DNA from: Anticarsia gemmatalis
Taxonomy: Eukaryota; Arthropoda; Insecta; Lepidoptera; Erebidae
Assembly: GCF_050436995.1 (NCBI RefSeq)
Contig: NC_134770.1
Span: forward strand, 1,932,501 to 1,996,500
Direction of reading: 5' to 3'
DNA: 64,000 nt
The position numbers and the translations under genes are program-made. The stretch's first letter is position 1; every line of letters starts with the position of its first letter. This document shows, piece by piece, positions 37,901 through 46,730 of the stretch. The notes beneath the pieces are model-generated. The model saw only the letters and a list, made by a program, of their open reading frames with translations, was not told the DNA's origin and did no database searches.

Positions 37901-38170
37901 GGCTTTTGCGGCCGAGTCAAAGGGCATAAAGTTACCTACACGCTACACGAATGAGCACCTCGCGAAGTTGAACTAATGTGTAGTGCATCACATCCACTTG
38001 TGTGGGAGGTGCCCTCATGCCATTCGGCTATCACTGCTAAAATAATTTCATAGTGTATTTGTCTTCTCAGATGCCGTATGCTGGTGAAATTAGTGAAGGT
38101 GCAGCCAATATGGCCGATGTACTGCAGTTTCAACCCTCAACATTGCTTAAGACAGATAAAATCTCCATAA
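28946..38170 (+). CDS. GH20 beta-N-acetylhexosaminidase-like protein (fused-lobes type), catalytic residues replaced
   Basis: Seven exons join in frame: 28946-29046, 29463-29618, 30090-31304, 31737-31865, 34981-35081, 36333-36450 and 38071-38170 (stop TAA), giving 639 residues. An in-frame ATG at 28832 would add 38; the Met at 28946 (CCCATGG) was chosen for its context. Exon 2 encodes a hydrophobic anchor at residues 41-60 (WGLIFGCLLVAGVMSYLSLS), so a type II membrane protein is expected, as in fused lobes. Then come a Cys-rich GH20 N-domain (CMGPQLWPHP), RYRGLMLDTGRNY, KLNTFHWRISDVTSFPL, and C-terminal SSNLDYHLWPRAAAVAERLW. Family members remove terminal N-acetylglucosamine from N-glycans or chitin oligomers. 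Here the GGDE catalytic motif is LSDS (about residue 434: Asp kept, Glu lost), FHWH is FHWR, and D-A-P-x-H is A-A-P-G-P. The frame is otherwise intact, so a non-catalytic (binding or regulatory) role is likelier than decay. An AATAAA overlaps the stop; others lie near 38262 and 38618. The gene is convergent with the transporter gene. Confidence 0.88.
29100..29185 (+). repeat. Family F tRNA-like repeat head
   Basis: GACTGCTACCTTGGCGGTGA, then ATCTCGGGTTCGATTCCTGG (B box) and GTCGTCTTTTTATTGAA. It abuts a family A SINE in the first intron of the GH20 gene. Confidence 0.55.
29193..29320 (+). mobile_element. SINE family A, 3'-deleted copy before the anchor exon
   Basis: Head ACTGCCTCCGTGGCGCAGTG, then CGCCACGCCGATACCACTGC, B box GGTTCGATTCCCACACGGAA, then ATTATTTGTGCGATCCACAA, after which the body is deleted. 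It lies about 140 bp upstream of GH20 exon 2. It is the inverted partner of the copy at 29728-29874. Confidence 0.8.
29728..29874 (-). mobile_element. SINE family A, reversed copy after the anchor exon
   Basis: Read in reverse: TCCGTGGCGCAGTGGTTAAG, GTCGCCACGCCGATACCA, GTGGGTTCGATTCCCACACG, then AAAAGTCCCCACGACCAAAG. It shares the GCCGATACCA variant with the copy at 29193, unlike the GCCGCTACCA of most other copies. It starts about 110 bp after GH20 exon 2. The frames at 29715-29949 are this SINE. Confidence 0.8.
32110..32230 (+). repeat. Family G repeat fragment in a GH20 intron
   Basis: TTTATGACAAGATGTATGGG, AAGTGGCGTTCCCTGTCTAC and CCCTATAGGAAAAAGGCGTG match the family described at 15960-16320. 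The minus-strand frame at 32065-32322 is repeat-derived. Confidence 0.5.
32673..32926 (+). mobile_element. Helitron-like copy, full length
   Basis: Complete from A|TCTATACTAATATTATAA to TTGCGCGGGTCAGCTAG|T, 254 bp, in the long intron after GH20 exon 4. Confidence 0.85.
33620..33830 (+). repeat. Family F tRNA-like repeat, then family G end
   Basis: AACTGCTTCTGTGGTAGTGT, TGTCGAGTTCGATTTCCGAG and GTCGGACAAAGTGGTGAATA form a family F head. AAAATCACGCCTTCTCATAGG near 33800 is a reversed family G end. The frame at 33641-33883 is repeat-derived. Confidence 0.5.
34218..34600. mobile_element. Inverted-repeat (MITE-like) element with an inserted repeat
   Basis: The left end GACTGAGCGAGCAGCCTCGC continues GAGGCAATATCTCGGTC. 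The right end contains GACCAAGATATTGCCTCGCG continuing AGGCTGCTCGCTCAGTC. The arms are about 37 bp with few mismatches. The interior contains the CTTTACGTGCTCTCCGAGGC repeat also seen in reverse at 39130-39175. A shorter relative with the same arms lies at 44718-44825. Confidence 0.7.
34635..34830 (+). repeat. Family D repeat copy
   Basis: Near-complete: TTTTTTCCAACTATGTTGGA, GTCGGCTTCCAGTCTCACCG, ACAACCCAGTTACTTAGGTT and GTCAGACATTCAAGTTTCTG. It is in the GH20 intron before exon 5. Confidence 0.65.
34840..34960 (+). repeat. SINE family B middle fragment
   Basis: AACGTTGAAGGAAAACATCG, then a degraded CTAGCAAGCAGCTTGAAACT segment and AGGTATGCAGAGTCCCTAAC. It ends about 20 bp before GH20 exon 5, so it is close to the branch-point region. 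Confidence 0.6.
35335..35425 (+). repeat. Family C repeat fragment
   Basis: ACTTGTTGATAAACGATTGT followed by GGGTTAAGCAACCCTTGGCG is the family C core. It lies in a GH20 intron. Confidence 0.5.
35895..36010 (+). mobile_element. tRNA-like SINE, family F
   Basis: GCTGCCTCTGTGGCGCGGTC, GTCCCGAGTTCAATTCCCGG (B box) and GTCGGACAAAGTGCTAATGG. It has a complete A/B-box order and lies in a GH20 intron. Not a functional tRNA: it recurs and lacks a closed acceptor stem. Confidence 0.6.
37166..37422 (-). mobile_element. Helitron-like copy, reverse orientation
   Basis: In reverse it runs A|TCTATACTAATATTATAA to CGGGTCAGCTAG|T, 257 bp. It lies in the last GH20 intron. Confidence 0.8.
37545..38035 (-). 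mobile_element. SINE family B copy split by a ~200-bp insertion
   Basis: In reverse, the head (GATAGCCGAATGG...CTCCCACACAAGTGG) is at 37990-38035, while the body resumes at about 37778 with GGTTCGAACCCGAGACAACA and runs to the CAGCAGTTAGACATTAATGG tail near 37550. The intervening 37779-37988 is foreign. It contains CTACACTACTCGCGAAGTTA on one side and CTCGCGAAGTTGAACTAATG on the other. The SINE ends about 35 bp before the last GH20 exon. Confidence 0.65.
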
Positions 38171-38379
38171 TAAACAGATATTTAAAAATTATAATATATG
38201 ATATGAGTTTTATTGTACTAGCTTCCGCCCGTTACTTCGTCCGAGTGAAAAGGTTTCACGTAATAAAAAATATCCTACGGGTGAATTTACGTTAATTTCA
38301 GTTCAATCAGACTGAAATCTAAAAAAAATTATACAAACTTTGCCCCCTATTTTTTCATGCCTTATGCATTCCGAGCTAC

Positions 38380-38560
38380 TCCGTATTTCCAGTAGTCAGA
38401 AGCTAGAAAACCTAACAACCAGTCTTACCGAGGGGTATCGTGCTATAACCCGGGTAACTGGGTTGTGGAGGTCCAATAGGCAGTCGCTCAATGTAAAATA
38501 TTTTGTGACTGGAAGCCGACTCCAACATAGTTGGAAGAAAGGCTAGGCTGATATGTTTAA
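38380..38560 (-). repeat. Family D repeat copy, reverse
   Basis: In reverse: CCTAGCCTTTCTTCCAACTA, TGTTGGAGTCGGCTTCCAGT, CACAACCCAGTTACCCGGGT and GTTGTTAGGTTTTCTAGCTT. The frame at 38340-38546 is this repeat. Confidence 0.65.
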
Positions 38561-39009
38561 GGAAAAAAATCGGTGAACACACATAATAAATACAGTTCTG
38601 TTTTCTTCGAAATCGTTAATAAAATAGAGATAAAGTATGCAAAAAAAATATTTTTGAAAATCAAGGCCAATGTCTAGATAAAATTGCAATTAACCAGTTA
38701 CCATATCTTTCTATATAGGTTAAAATTCGGCCATCGATCTTTGCAATCTTTAAAAATAAAAGCCTGTAAGTTACATGAAACTTTATTGGTCGTGACACGA
38801 TAACCCCGTGATTAAACCTACGTACTACAAAGAAACAAATTATTTATAACAATCATTACATTTAATTATAACAAATAGAGATAAATGTATTAACACTTAT
38901 CAAAATTATATTCCGTGTTATGTTTTGGTGTTATGACATCAGTATTGTGAAATACTATTGCTATAATTTATAATACTAAACCATGCAAAATAAGAATACT
39001 TTCTTTTAA

Positions 39010-39330
39010 GCCCTTTGCCAGTCACAAATATAGCGTCGTGAGCACGTTCTGATTTGTCGAGTAAAGCCGACCGTGGCGGTGAAAGGGTTAAAAAAGGCTT
39101 ATATAGAAACTGACTAAGTTGATTGTATGTTCGTGCCTCGGAGAGCACGTAAAGCCGTCGGTCCTGCGCCTGACCTCTCACTGGTCGTGTCGGTTATCCG
39201 TCCCACCACACTATGAGAGTGATGGAATAGAGAGTGTATCTACCTACACTTGGACACTATAAACAAAGTCCTGCACAGATGGCCAGTTTCAATGAAACTG
39301 ATCGCCGTAGCCGTACATCGACATTATTAT
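39010..39330. repeat. Interspersed element containing a TGCCTCGGAGAGCACGTAAA core
   Basis: Contains CGTGCCTCGGAGAGCACGTA, AAGCCGTCGGTCCTGCGCCT, CCACACTATGAGAGTGATGG and GGCCAGTTTCAATGAAACTG. The same blocks appear at 34310-34440 in the opposite orientation, and in part near 22940, 43745 and 52870. The minus-strand frame at 38939-39181 is repeat-derived. Confidence 0.5.
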
Positions 39331-39425
39331 TATGTTCGTAAAAGTCTCCGTGACACTAGAGCAATTCTCAATGTGGGAGTTTGTCTTTAAAACAAAAGAA
39401 TACCTTTGACTGTTTCACATAGATG

Positions 39426-42400
39426 TTACCAGGTACTTCCAAAAGAATTCACCAAAGTACCAACAAAGCATATTATGAAGCCGACTACAAATTCAGAGAC
39501 GACGACGATCAGTCGCCAGCGGAACTTCCCGGAGCCAGGGTACGGCCAGTCCATCAGCAGCCTGATGATGGCTGGGTACACGAAGGTGAGTAGAGGCACG
39601 TATAGGCAGCCAAGCTGAAAGTGGAAAATAAACACAGTAGAGTCAGCTGCAAAATTAGCTGATCATACTCAATCTTTGGAAACCCTATAATACTGAAGTG
39701 TGCACATTATTCCACAACAAAATCAAGAAGAATGAGTTAGAATTAAACATTTCAATCAATGGCAAATGTTTTTGCATGGAATAATGTGCACATCTATACT
39801 AACATTATAAAGCTGATGAGTTTGTTTGTTTGTTTGTTTGTTTGTCTGAACGCGCTAATCTCGGGAACTACTGGTCCGATTTGAAAAATTCTTTCAGTGT
39901 TAGATAGCCTATTTATCGAGGAAGGCTATAGGCTATATAACATCACGCTACGACCAATAGGAGCAGAGTACCAGTGCAAAATGTTACAAAAACGGAGAAA
40001 ATTTTGTGACGCAAGCGAAGTTGCGCGGGTCAGCTAGTTCAGTATATAGGGTTTCAAAAGATTGAGTATGATCATTGATCAGCTACTTTTGAAGCTGACT
40101 GTACTATGTTATCAACGAAATTATATTAGTAATATTTATTGAAGTTTAAAATTAACTGAAATGACATAACATTATAACAATTTGACTTTCTTCGTGGCGT
40201 AGTGGTTAAGGTGGTTACCACGCAGCTTCCAGTGTGTCGGGAGGTCAAGGGTTCGGTCTCCATACGGAACAAATATTTGCGTCATCAGCAAATAATTGCT
40301 TTGCGTTTGACGAGAATACGAATACTAATCTCATCCAAAAATATAGTCTAAACCAATTTACAGAAGCTATGTCTAAACTACTTCTTAAAAGTCTTTTTCA
40401 ACAAAATACCAATGAACAATTACTTACAAAACTAACAATCCTGCTGCCGTGCCTCATTATGTACATCACAAGCGTGATGGCCAGGACATTGATGGTTCTG
40501 TACACCCTTTCCCAGAACCACAGGTAGTGGGAGTTGGTGTGGAGTCTCTTCAGATAGTACCACTGAACGTCGAAACCGAAGTGAAACGCTTGCACGTAGG
40601 TCAGGTAGAGGAAGATGGTGACGAAGACTTGGGTCTGCATTGGTAGACTGAAATATAGACAGATTTCTGTTTAAGGACAAAGTTAATTATGCTTTATTTC
40701 ATAAACTTTAACAAGTATTCTGCCTCCGAGGCGCAGTGGTTTAGGTCGCTAGGCCGCTACCATTGCGTGGGTTCGATTCCCACACGGAGCAATTATTTGT
40801 GCGCTCCACAAATAATTGTTTCAGGTCTGGTTGTACTTTGTGTCCGTTGGTTGTGTGTTTGTAAAAGTCCCCGCGACACAAAAACTTGCTAGTTAATGCT
40901 TCGAGCAGAAAAAAAATCTTTCTCGCGCGCATTTCCCGAAAATATTTACTATAAAAATGTTCACTCAGTGACAATTTGTTGAAAATTATGAAGCAATTCT
41001 GATGTTTGGCTTTGCAATTGTAATTTACGTCCCACTCAAATATTTTTATGGAGTCGAGGTCGCAAATTAGCACTACGATAATGCGAACTTTAGTACTTGT
41101 TTTTTGAACATATGTAATAATATAATAATTAATCATACAAACATTGATATCTTAATGACGCGGACTATTCAATTCGAGTTCAAAACCTCTTGACTTTTTC
41201 AAGATAAACTAATTTTGTCATTTGCTTTAATAGAAGGAAAAAATACAGTTTTAGGTGCCGACTTTAGGCTTTGTCCTTGTGCCTAAGGAAGAAGAGGTCA
41301 TGGCGTCACTTAAAACCCTAAAACTTGAGAGTTGCGTAACTTTGACAATCTCTCTGGCTCTCTTTCTTTCTATGATGCTGTCAGTAGCGTTCGTCGGCTG
41401 AGTAAGTACACACATACACGATGTTTTATGAGACTCAGCACAGCGACGCTGACGTGCACTCCCGATTTTTACCGATGAAAAACTCGACCGACTTACGCCG
41501 CTGTATCAGTGTAGCATGAGGGGACGCCTAAAACAAATTCTGGTACCACCATTGCTTAAGTGGAAAGAGGTTAAATATTTCAAATATGATGATATATACT
41601 CACTGGGTCCAAGGAAACTGTACGAAGATAGGCGCTACAGGCTTGACACGGAAGCCGAAATACCCAAATATGCCCACAGTTAGCAGCACTGTAGTTGCAA
41701 ATATGTATGCTGAAATAAAGACAATTATTAAAAACTTTGAATGGGTATGTTTTTAAGTGGTAACATTGCCCAATTCAGCATTTTCTCACTCTGAAGCAAA
41801 TATATAATATAGGTTTGTTTGTAAGAGGTCACCTCATGATTGAAAGCCACTTTATTATGGATTCAGCTCTCCTTTTCCTTTCATCAAATACACCAACAGT
41901 CATTTTTTAAAAATCTGGGTACTACAGTCAATTGGATTAGAAGCTAGACCTTCCAATCGTCTCTCACCTGACAAAATCTCTTTACGATGTCGAATATTTC
42001 CTTATAAAGAAAACTTTACAAAAATCAACTTACACCCAAGAACCACATACGGAAACTTCTTAGGTTCAGTCATATGGTTTTCTATGCCCAGAGCCACGGT
42101 GATACCTTCGAGGGAATACACACACATCCCCAGACATTGGCACAGTCCGCCAAAACTCCTGAACTTGGTGAAATCGTCTGCTGTTATTGGGTTCTTCGAT
42201 CCGAAGTATACTATCACTCCTGTGGCTAACACTGAAATAAGTAAATTAAAATAAATCACTGTCCCACTGCTGGGCAAGGGTCTTCTGCCGTAATGAGGGA
42301 GGGGTTCGGCCTTGAGTCTACTAATTCTGAAAATTTTGCCAATTTTCCAAAGAGTTTACAAATTTTGTTCATTAAAATTGTCAAGAAATGTTCACTGATT

Positions 42401-45400
42401 GTCAGACATCTTTGTCTCAGGGAGCATTTGAGGCTATCACCCCTGCGCAGATTTCAAGAAAATAAATATCATCTTTGGGTGCATCGTAAACTGGCTTAAG
42501 CATTAGGCTATCTAACCCTATCAGAAAAAGATGTTTTAAATATTTTGTATTATCAGCTTAGCCATTCTTCCAACTATGTAAGAGTTGGCTTCCAGTCTTT
42601 CCGGATGAACTGTATACCAGTAATTTACAAGCGACTACGTATCGGACCTTCACAACCCAGCTATCTGTGTTGTAACACAATACTCCTCGGTAAGAGTCAT
42701 TGTCAGACTTTCTAGCTTCTGACTACTAGTAACGACTGTCAAAGATCTTTGAAAATGACAGCCAGGATATTATTAAAGATTTTTTAGAAAGCCAAGACAC
42801 AATTTTACTTATCTTTCAAAAAATTCCATGATATAGACTCACCTATGTAAGCAATATTAGTAGTCACAAATGGCGTTAAGTTCTTCAAATTGGTGATCAT
42901 AGCACCTAACAATAAAGGTATCATGACCACAATTACATATTTCTTCATAGATTGAGCGTAGATTACTGCACTATCCCTGTACGGATTCCCTTCCAGGAGT
43001 TGCTTGCAGTTCCTCGCTAGGAAGATGTGGAGGACGCCACAGCAGCTAATTAGGTACAGCATTAATGTTACTTCTACTATGTACCTTTGAAAGAAGAATA
43101 ATTGCATTTATAAATTGATGAGTGTGGATGTGTTCGTCTTTTTCTAATCTGTCGAGTTGATTAACTTACTTTAAGAGTAAGGTCATCAATAGCACATAAT
43201 TTGTGATGTGAAATGTGAAAAATTAATTGTCTACTTGGTAAAGCATGTTTTTTTTTCATCAAACTGTCGGACTTATTAGAATTTCATAATTGTACCATAT
43301 TGTACGAATACATAATAATATGTAAGTTTGTCTGGGTCACATAAAATGGCGCAAAAAACAAAACAAAATGTTGAATACAGATTAACACCACATACCTACT
43401 TTTTATCCTAGTATATTAATATCTTTTCTCCCAGAGAAAGTAAACAGAAGAATCTTTCATCTTTACCTGCAACATCTAGCATACTTCTTGGCTCGAGGAT
43501 AGGGTGACAGTAACATGGCAGCTTCGAAGAGATCAGGGTATGTGAGGACCGGCACGTGGATCCTTCCATACATACTCTGAGCTGAATGTACCAGCGACTG
43601 TCAGATGGAAAAATAGGATCTTGAATTGAAATAAATATGGTTTTGACTGCTTCTATTGAGTTGCGCTTACCGGTCGGTAAACGATCTGCGGGTTAAGCAA
43701 ACCTTGGTGCGGTCATTCCATGGACCGAATAATTGTATTTAAGCTGTGCGTCTTCGTGCTTCGGAGGGCACGTAAAAAGTCGGTCCCGGTTGTTGTCAAT
43801 TAAGATAACGATGTTAAGCCACGTCAAAGGCCTTTGGTCGGCTTGAACACTTGACACTAGGTTGACCACTAACCATACGATAAGAAGAAGAAGACTATCT
43901 CTAGGTCTAAGTGGTAAACGACTACTGGTCATGAAGTCTAAGGTTCAATTCTTAGATCAGGCCTAGTCATCATCGTCACCATTCAAATCCCAATTCTATC
44001 TAATGAGGAGTACAGGCCTTGTTTGTCTTCGGCTAATCTATCTTTGCGGAAAAGAGCTCTTAGGCTTTTTAAATTACTTTTAAAATATTCCTAATAATTG
44101 GCGGACTAACACTGTAATTGGCGTAACGCTATTGTATTTCGTACACTTCAGTTTTCAATTTCAGGTATAACAAGTCTTGGGCCAAATAAAATAAATATAT
44201 AAACTAACCCACATAGCCAAAGCACTGAGAATGCCCATTATCAACATGATAATTCCACCAGACAGTACACCAGTCTTCGTGAAGCCGACATGGACGCCGT
44301 ACACTCCAGCACCGAGGATCACCTTCACCATGTGAGCTGATGATTCACAAATCCTGGGAAATTAACAATCACATCGCACTGGCTTTTATGTAAAAAAAAC
44401 TAATTTTTTTGGGATACATGTCAAAATCGAAATCAAATCATTTATTCATATAGGTCAAATGCTGACACTTATGGTAGTCAATAATAATTTATGTCTTTTG
44501 TAACAAGTGCTTAAGCCGGTGGCCTGAGTTCCATTCCATTTGACAGGCTTTCGGTAGGGTAACGTTATGAGGAGGGGGGTAATTTAGTAAACTTTTTCGT
44601 AGAGAGCTGTAGCGTAATTTTCTACACTTGTTACATTCGAGTATCGAGAAATTAACATTTAAAATAAACTGCAAAAATAGTTTCTACAGTGCCCGCTACA
44701 GACGCTAATAGCCGCGTACTGACTGACAGAGCAGCCTTGCGAGGCAATACCTAGGTCTCTTTTTTTTCAGACCGAAATGAGCGAGACCGAGATATTGCCT
44801 CACTAGGCTAGTCAGATTTTAGCTACCTAGCCGGTTGTCAATACGGGCAGAGAATCGCGCTACTGGAAACTTATGGCACTAAATAGAGGTGACATAAATG
44901 ATTAAGAACTTAGATCGCAGATGATGATAATTTTCATTATTCTACTATAAAGTTATAGAATCACCATACGAGTTAGTATGCTCCAGATGTGGTCTGGCGG
45001 CAAGAAAATCATACTCATGCGCCTTTTGCGGAGAACATCTCTGTTTGAACCTGGGACCGTCTGTGCTTATGACTTTTGTACTGCTCTCCTCAAACTGTAA
45101 GAACAAACAATCTTTCAGAATATTTCACAATATCATATGGAGATGCCAGGGGGGCTATCACGTATCTCAGTTGACAGCCATTTGAAAGCCACTATGCTGT
45201 CCATTGTTTTCTCCCTTAGATTATAGTGATTAGTACGTTACGTCAAAGCAGCAATGTACTGAATAGTGACCATAGATTTGACGTATACTAGCTGTCAACT
45301 GAGATACGTGATAAGCCCACAGGAAATAACGGCGTAGAAAGACTTATACAGATCATTGTGGCGATGTAGTTTAAAAAGATTATTGACCGGCTCTTGGTCG

Positions 45401-45760
45401 TATAAGTTACTAGCTGACTCGTGCAACTTCGCTTGCGTCACTGAGAGAATGAGTAAAAATTTTCCCCGCTTTTTTTAACATTTTTTACTCTGCTCCTATT
45501 GGTCGTAGCGTGATAATATATAGCCTTTCTCGATAAGTGGACTATCTAACACTGAAAGAATTTTTCAAATCGGACCAGTAGTTCCTGAGATTAGCGCGTT
45601 CAAACAAACAAACAAACAAACTCTTCAGCTTTATAATATTAGTATAGATAGGATAGCTATACGTTATAGATCCCCAATGGCCCAAGCTTCATAATAAGCA
45701 ACATCGGCATCGTCAACGTTAAATATATAAAGTTCATCTTACCATTTCTTTGTCAATCAT
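39426..45760 (-). CDS. SLC36/PAT-type proton-coupled amino acid transporter
   Basis: Nine exons on the minus strand join in frame: 45760-45743, 45094-44970, 44353-44209, 43597-43467, 43084-42843, 42231-42034, 41709-41604, 40647-40428 and 39614-39426 (stop TAA), giving 457 residues, normal for the family. Exons 2-9 are secure. The 18-nt first exon (MIDKEM, then GTAAGAT) is inferred because it is the nearest ATG with the right phase. Family signatures include AARPHLEHTNS before the first helix, SSAHMVKVILGAGVYGVHVG in helix 1, CVYSLEGITVALGIENHM and SGKFRWRLIVVVSEFVVGF near the C-terminus. Hydrophobic segments fit about ten or eleven helices with a cytosolic N-terminus. PATs move small neutral amino acids with protons at the plasma membrane or lysosome. 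The usual helix-1 motif near GSLGTGIL reads VILGAGVY here, so substrate range may differ. Introns hold several transposons. Confidence 0.87.
39635..40106. mobile_element. Foldback element interrupted by a Helitron
   Basis: The left arm (39635-39714, with TAGCTGATCATACTCAATCT) is repeated in reverse by 39773-39792 plus 40038-40106 (AGATTGAGTATGATCATTGA and on). A 58-bp centre separates the arms. The right arm is split by the Helitron at 39793-40037. Removing the Helitron restores GTGCACA-TTCAGTAT, matching GTGCACACTTCAGTAT of the other arm. It lies in the last intron of the transporter gene. Confidence 0.8.
39793..40037 (+). mobile_element. Helitron-like copy nested in the foldback
   Basis: Runs from TCTATACTAACATTATAA to GTTGCGCGGGTCAGCTAG, 245 bp, with A at 39792 and T at 40038 and no target duplication, as expected for Helitrons. 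Confidence 0.88.
40190..40300 (+). repeat. SINE family A, diverged copy
   Basis: TTCGTGGCGTAGTGGTTAAG, GGTCAAGGGTTCGGTCTCCA and ATACGGAACAAATATTTGCG. The 3' half is lost. It lies in a transporter intron. Confidence 0.6.
40720..40881 (+). mobile_element. SINE family A copy
   Basis: CTGCCTCCGAGGCGCAGTGG, a shortened GCGTGGGTTCGATTCCCACA and an AAAAGTCCCCGCGACACAAA end. It lies in the intron just upstream of the transporter's eighth exon. Frames at 40689-40892 (+) and 40741-41136 (-) derive from it. Confidence 0.8.
42255..42325 (-). repeat. SINE family B tail fragment
   Basis: In reverse: TAGACTCAAGGCCGAACCCC, CAGAAGACCCTTGCCCAGCA and GTGGGACAG. It begins about 25 bp upstream of a transporter exon (42034-42231). 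Confidence 0.65.
42555..42760 (+). repeat. Family D repeat copy
   Basis: TTCTTCCAACTATGTAAGAG, TTGGCTTCCAGTCTTTCCGG, CACAACCCAGCTATCTGTGT and GACTACTAGTAACGACTGTC. It lies in a transporter intron. Confidence 0.6.
43660..43870 (+). repeat. Family C repeat, long copy
   Basis: TTACCGGTCGGTAAACGATC, TGCGGGTTAAGCAAACCTTG, TTCGTGCTTCGGAGGGCACG, CGGTCCCGGTTGTTGTCAAT, AAGCCACGTCAAAGGCCTTT and ACACTTGACACTAGGTTGAC. It is the most complete copy here and lies in a transporter intron. The minus-strand frame at 43693-43932 is this repeat. Confidence 0.65.
44718..44825. repeat. Short inverted-repeat element related to 34218-34600
   Basis: CAGCCTTGCGAGGCAATACC...GAGATATTGCCTCACTAGG forms inverted arms around a short centre (TTTTTTTTCAGACCGAAATG), with the same arm sequence as the 34.2-kb element. 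Confidence 0.6.
45153..45317. mobile_element. Small inverted-repeat element (MITE-like)
   Basis: GGCTATCACGTATCTCAGTT...GACAGC on the left pairs with GCTGTC...AACTGAGATACGTGATAAGC on the right (about 23 bp, nearly perfect). Total length is about 165 bp with no coding content. It lies in the first intron of the transporter gene. Confidence 0.7.
45410..45648 (-). mobile_element. Helitron-like copy, reverse orientation
   Basis: In reverse A|TCTATACTAATATTATAA to ACGAGTCAGCTAG|T, 239 bp. It lies between the inferred first exon and the second exon of the transporter gene. Confidence 0.8.
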
Positions 45761-46089
45761 TTTATAAAACTTAAAATTTATTTATATTTACTAGTTGCTG
45801 TACACGTATATTTGTATTTTATATGTGAATATAATATTTTAGATTATTGACATCAATTGACATCATAAATGACAGAACGCTGTTTCCACCTCTTTAGACA
45901 CAAAAGTGTCTTCATTCCTTGCCATCAGAAAAGTATTTACTAAAATTCTGTCAATTATGTTCCCAACCCGTAAGCTGCTAGGTGGACACGTGGCGTAACC
46001 TCATTTCTTGTCTTAATTTAAAGAAACTGGCTGCTTTTAGCAACAATTAGTTACACAGAGACACAGCGCAAAAAAATCTAGTTTAAAAT

Positions 46090-46160
46090 TCTATTTTTAG
46101 CCCATATAATACTAGTGGGCAAGGGTCTCTTCCCAAACCAGGAAGGTGTTAGGCTAGTGC
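46090..46160 (-). repeat. SINE family B tail fragment
   Basis: Read forward, CTAGTGGGCAAGGGTCTCTT, CCCAAACCAGGAAGGTGTTA and GGCTAGTGCCGG are the reversed tail of the family with several changes. Confidence 0.5.
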
Positions 46161-46464
46161 CGGTTTAAATTAAAAAATAATTTAAATCATCTCTTTAAAA
46201 GTAATTTAATAAATTACTTCAAAGTCCCATTTCATAACGTTCATTAGAAAATAAGTACAAACATACTGATAAAGCTCACGTTTGCCAACACTCTGTAGTT
46301 GTAATTATTGTGCAATAATTTAATTATTATTTAGTTTTGTTCTTAAATATGTAAGATAACTGTGTTGTAAGGGTGTTACACAATGGTCTATTGCTAAAAT
46401 TGATTGCTTTGGCGGTATTTTATTGATATCGTATGTCTGTTGGGAACGATAAACAGTTTACACA

Positions 46465-46730
46465 TTTTAACTGTACGTTTGGCGCAGTGCTTAAAGTGGT
46501 CACCCGGTAATAACCGTAGCGCCGCGTGTGGTGAGTTCGAATCTCACCCAGGATAAATATCTGTGTGATGAGCATAAAAATCTGTTTTAAGCCTGGTTGT
46601 TGATTTATCTTTATGTAAGTATGTATTTAGAAGTATATAAGTATGTTTATCAGTTACTTGGTTACAATAGTACAAGCTCTGCTTAGTTTGGAATCAAAAT
46701 TTAATTGCCGTGTGTTGTCCAATGATATTA
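46465..46730 (+). mobile_element. tRNA-derived SINE, family E
   Basis: ACGTTTGGCGCAGTGCTTAA (A-box region), GTGAGTTCGAATCTCACCCA (B box), then AAAAATCTGTTTTAAGCCTG, AGTATGTTTATCAGTTACTT, GTACAAGCTCTGCTTAGTTT and a GTGTGTTGTCCAATGATATT end. Fragments occur at 19960-20025 (reverse) and 25920-25985 (reverse). Confidence 0.7.

Larger units (their letters stand above)
38171..39425. other. Convergent intergenic interval between the GH20 and transporter genes
   Basis: The two genes converge here, with 1.25 kb between their stop codons. The interval holds a reversed family D repeat, an interspersed element at 39.0-39.3 kb, candidate AATAAA signals and AT-rich 3' flanks. No exon is visible. Confidence 0.7.

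Noticed and set aside
40741..41136. 131-codon minus-strand frame
   Set aside because: Much of it is a reversed family A SINE, and it lies inside an intron of the transporter gene.
45840..45920. Short minus-strand frame MARNEDTFVSKEVETAF
   Set aside because: It ends in a stop with no donor in a phase that fits any neighbouring exon.
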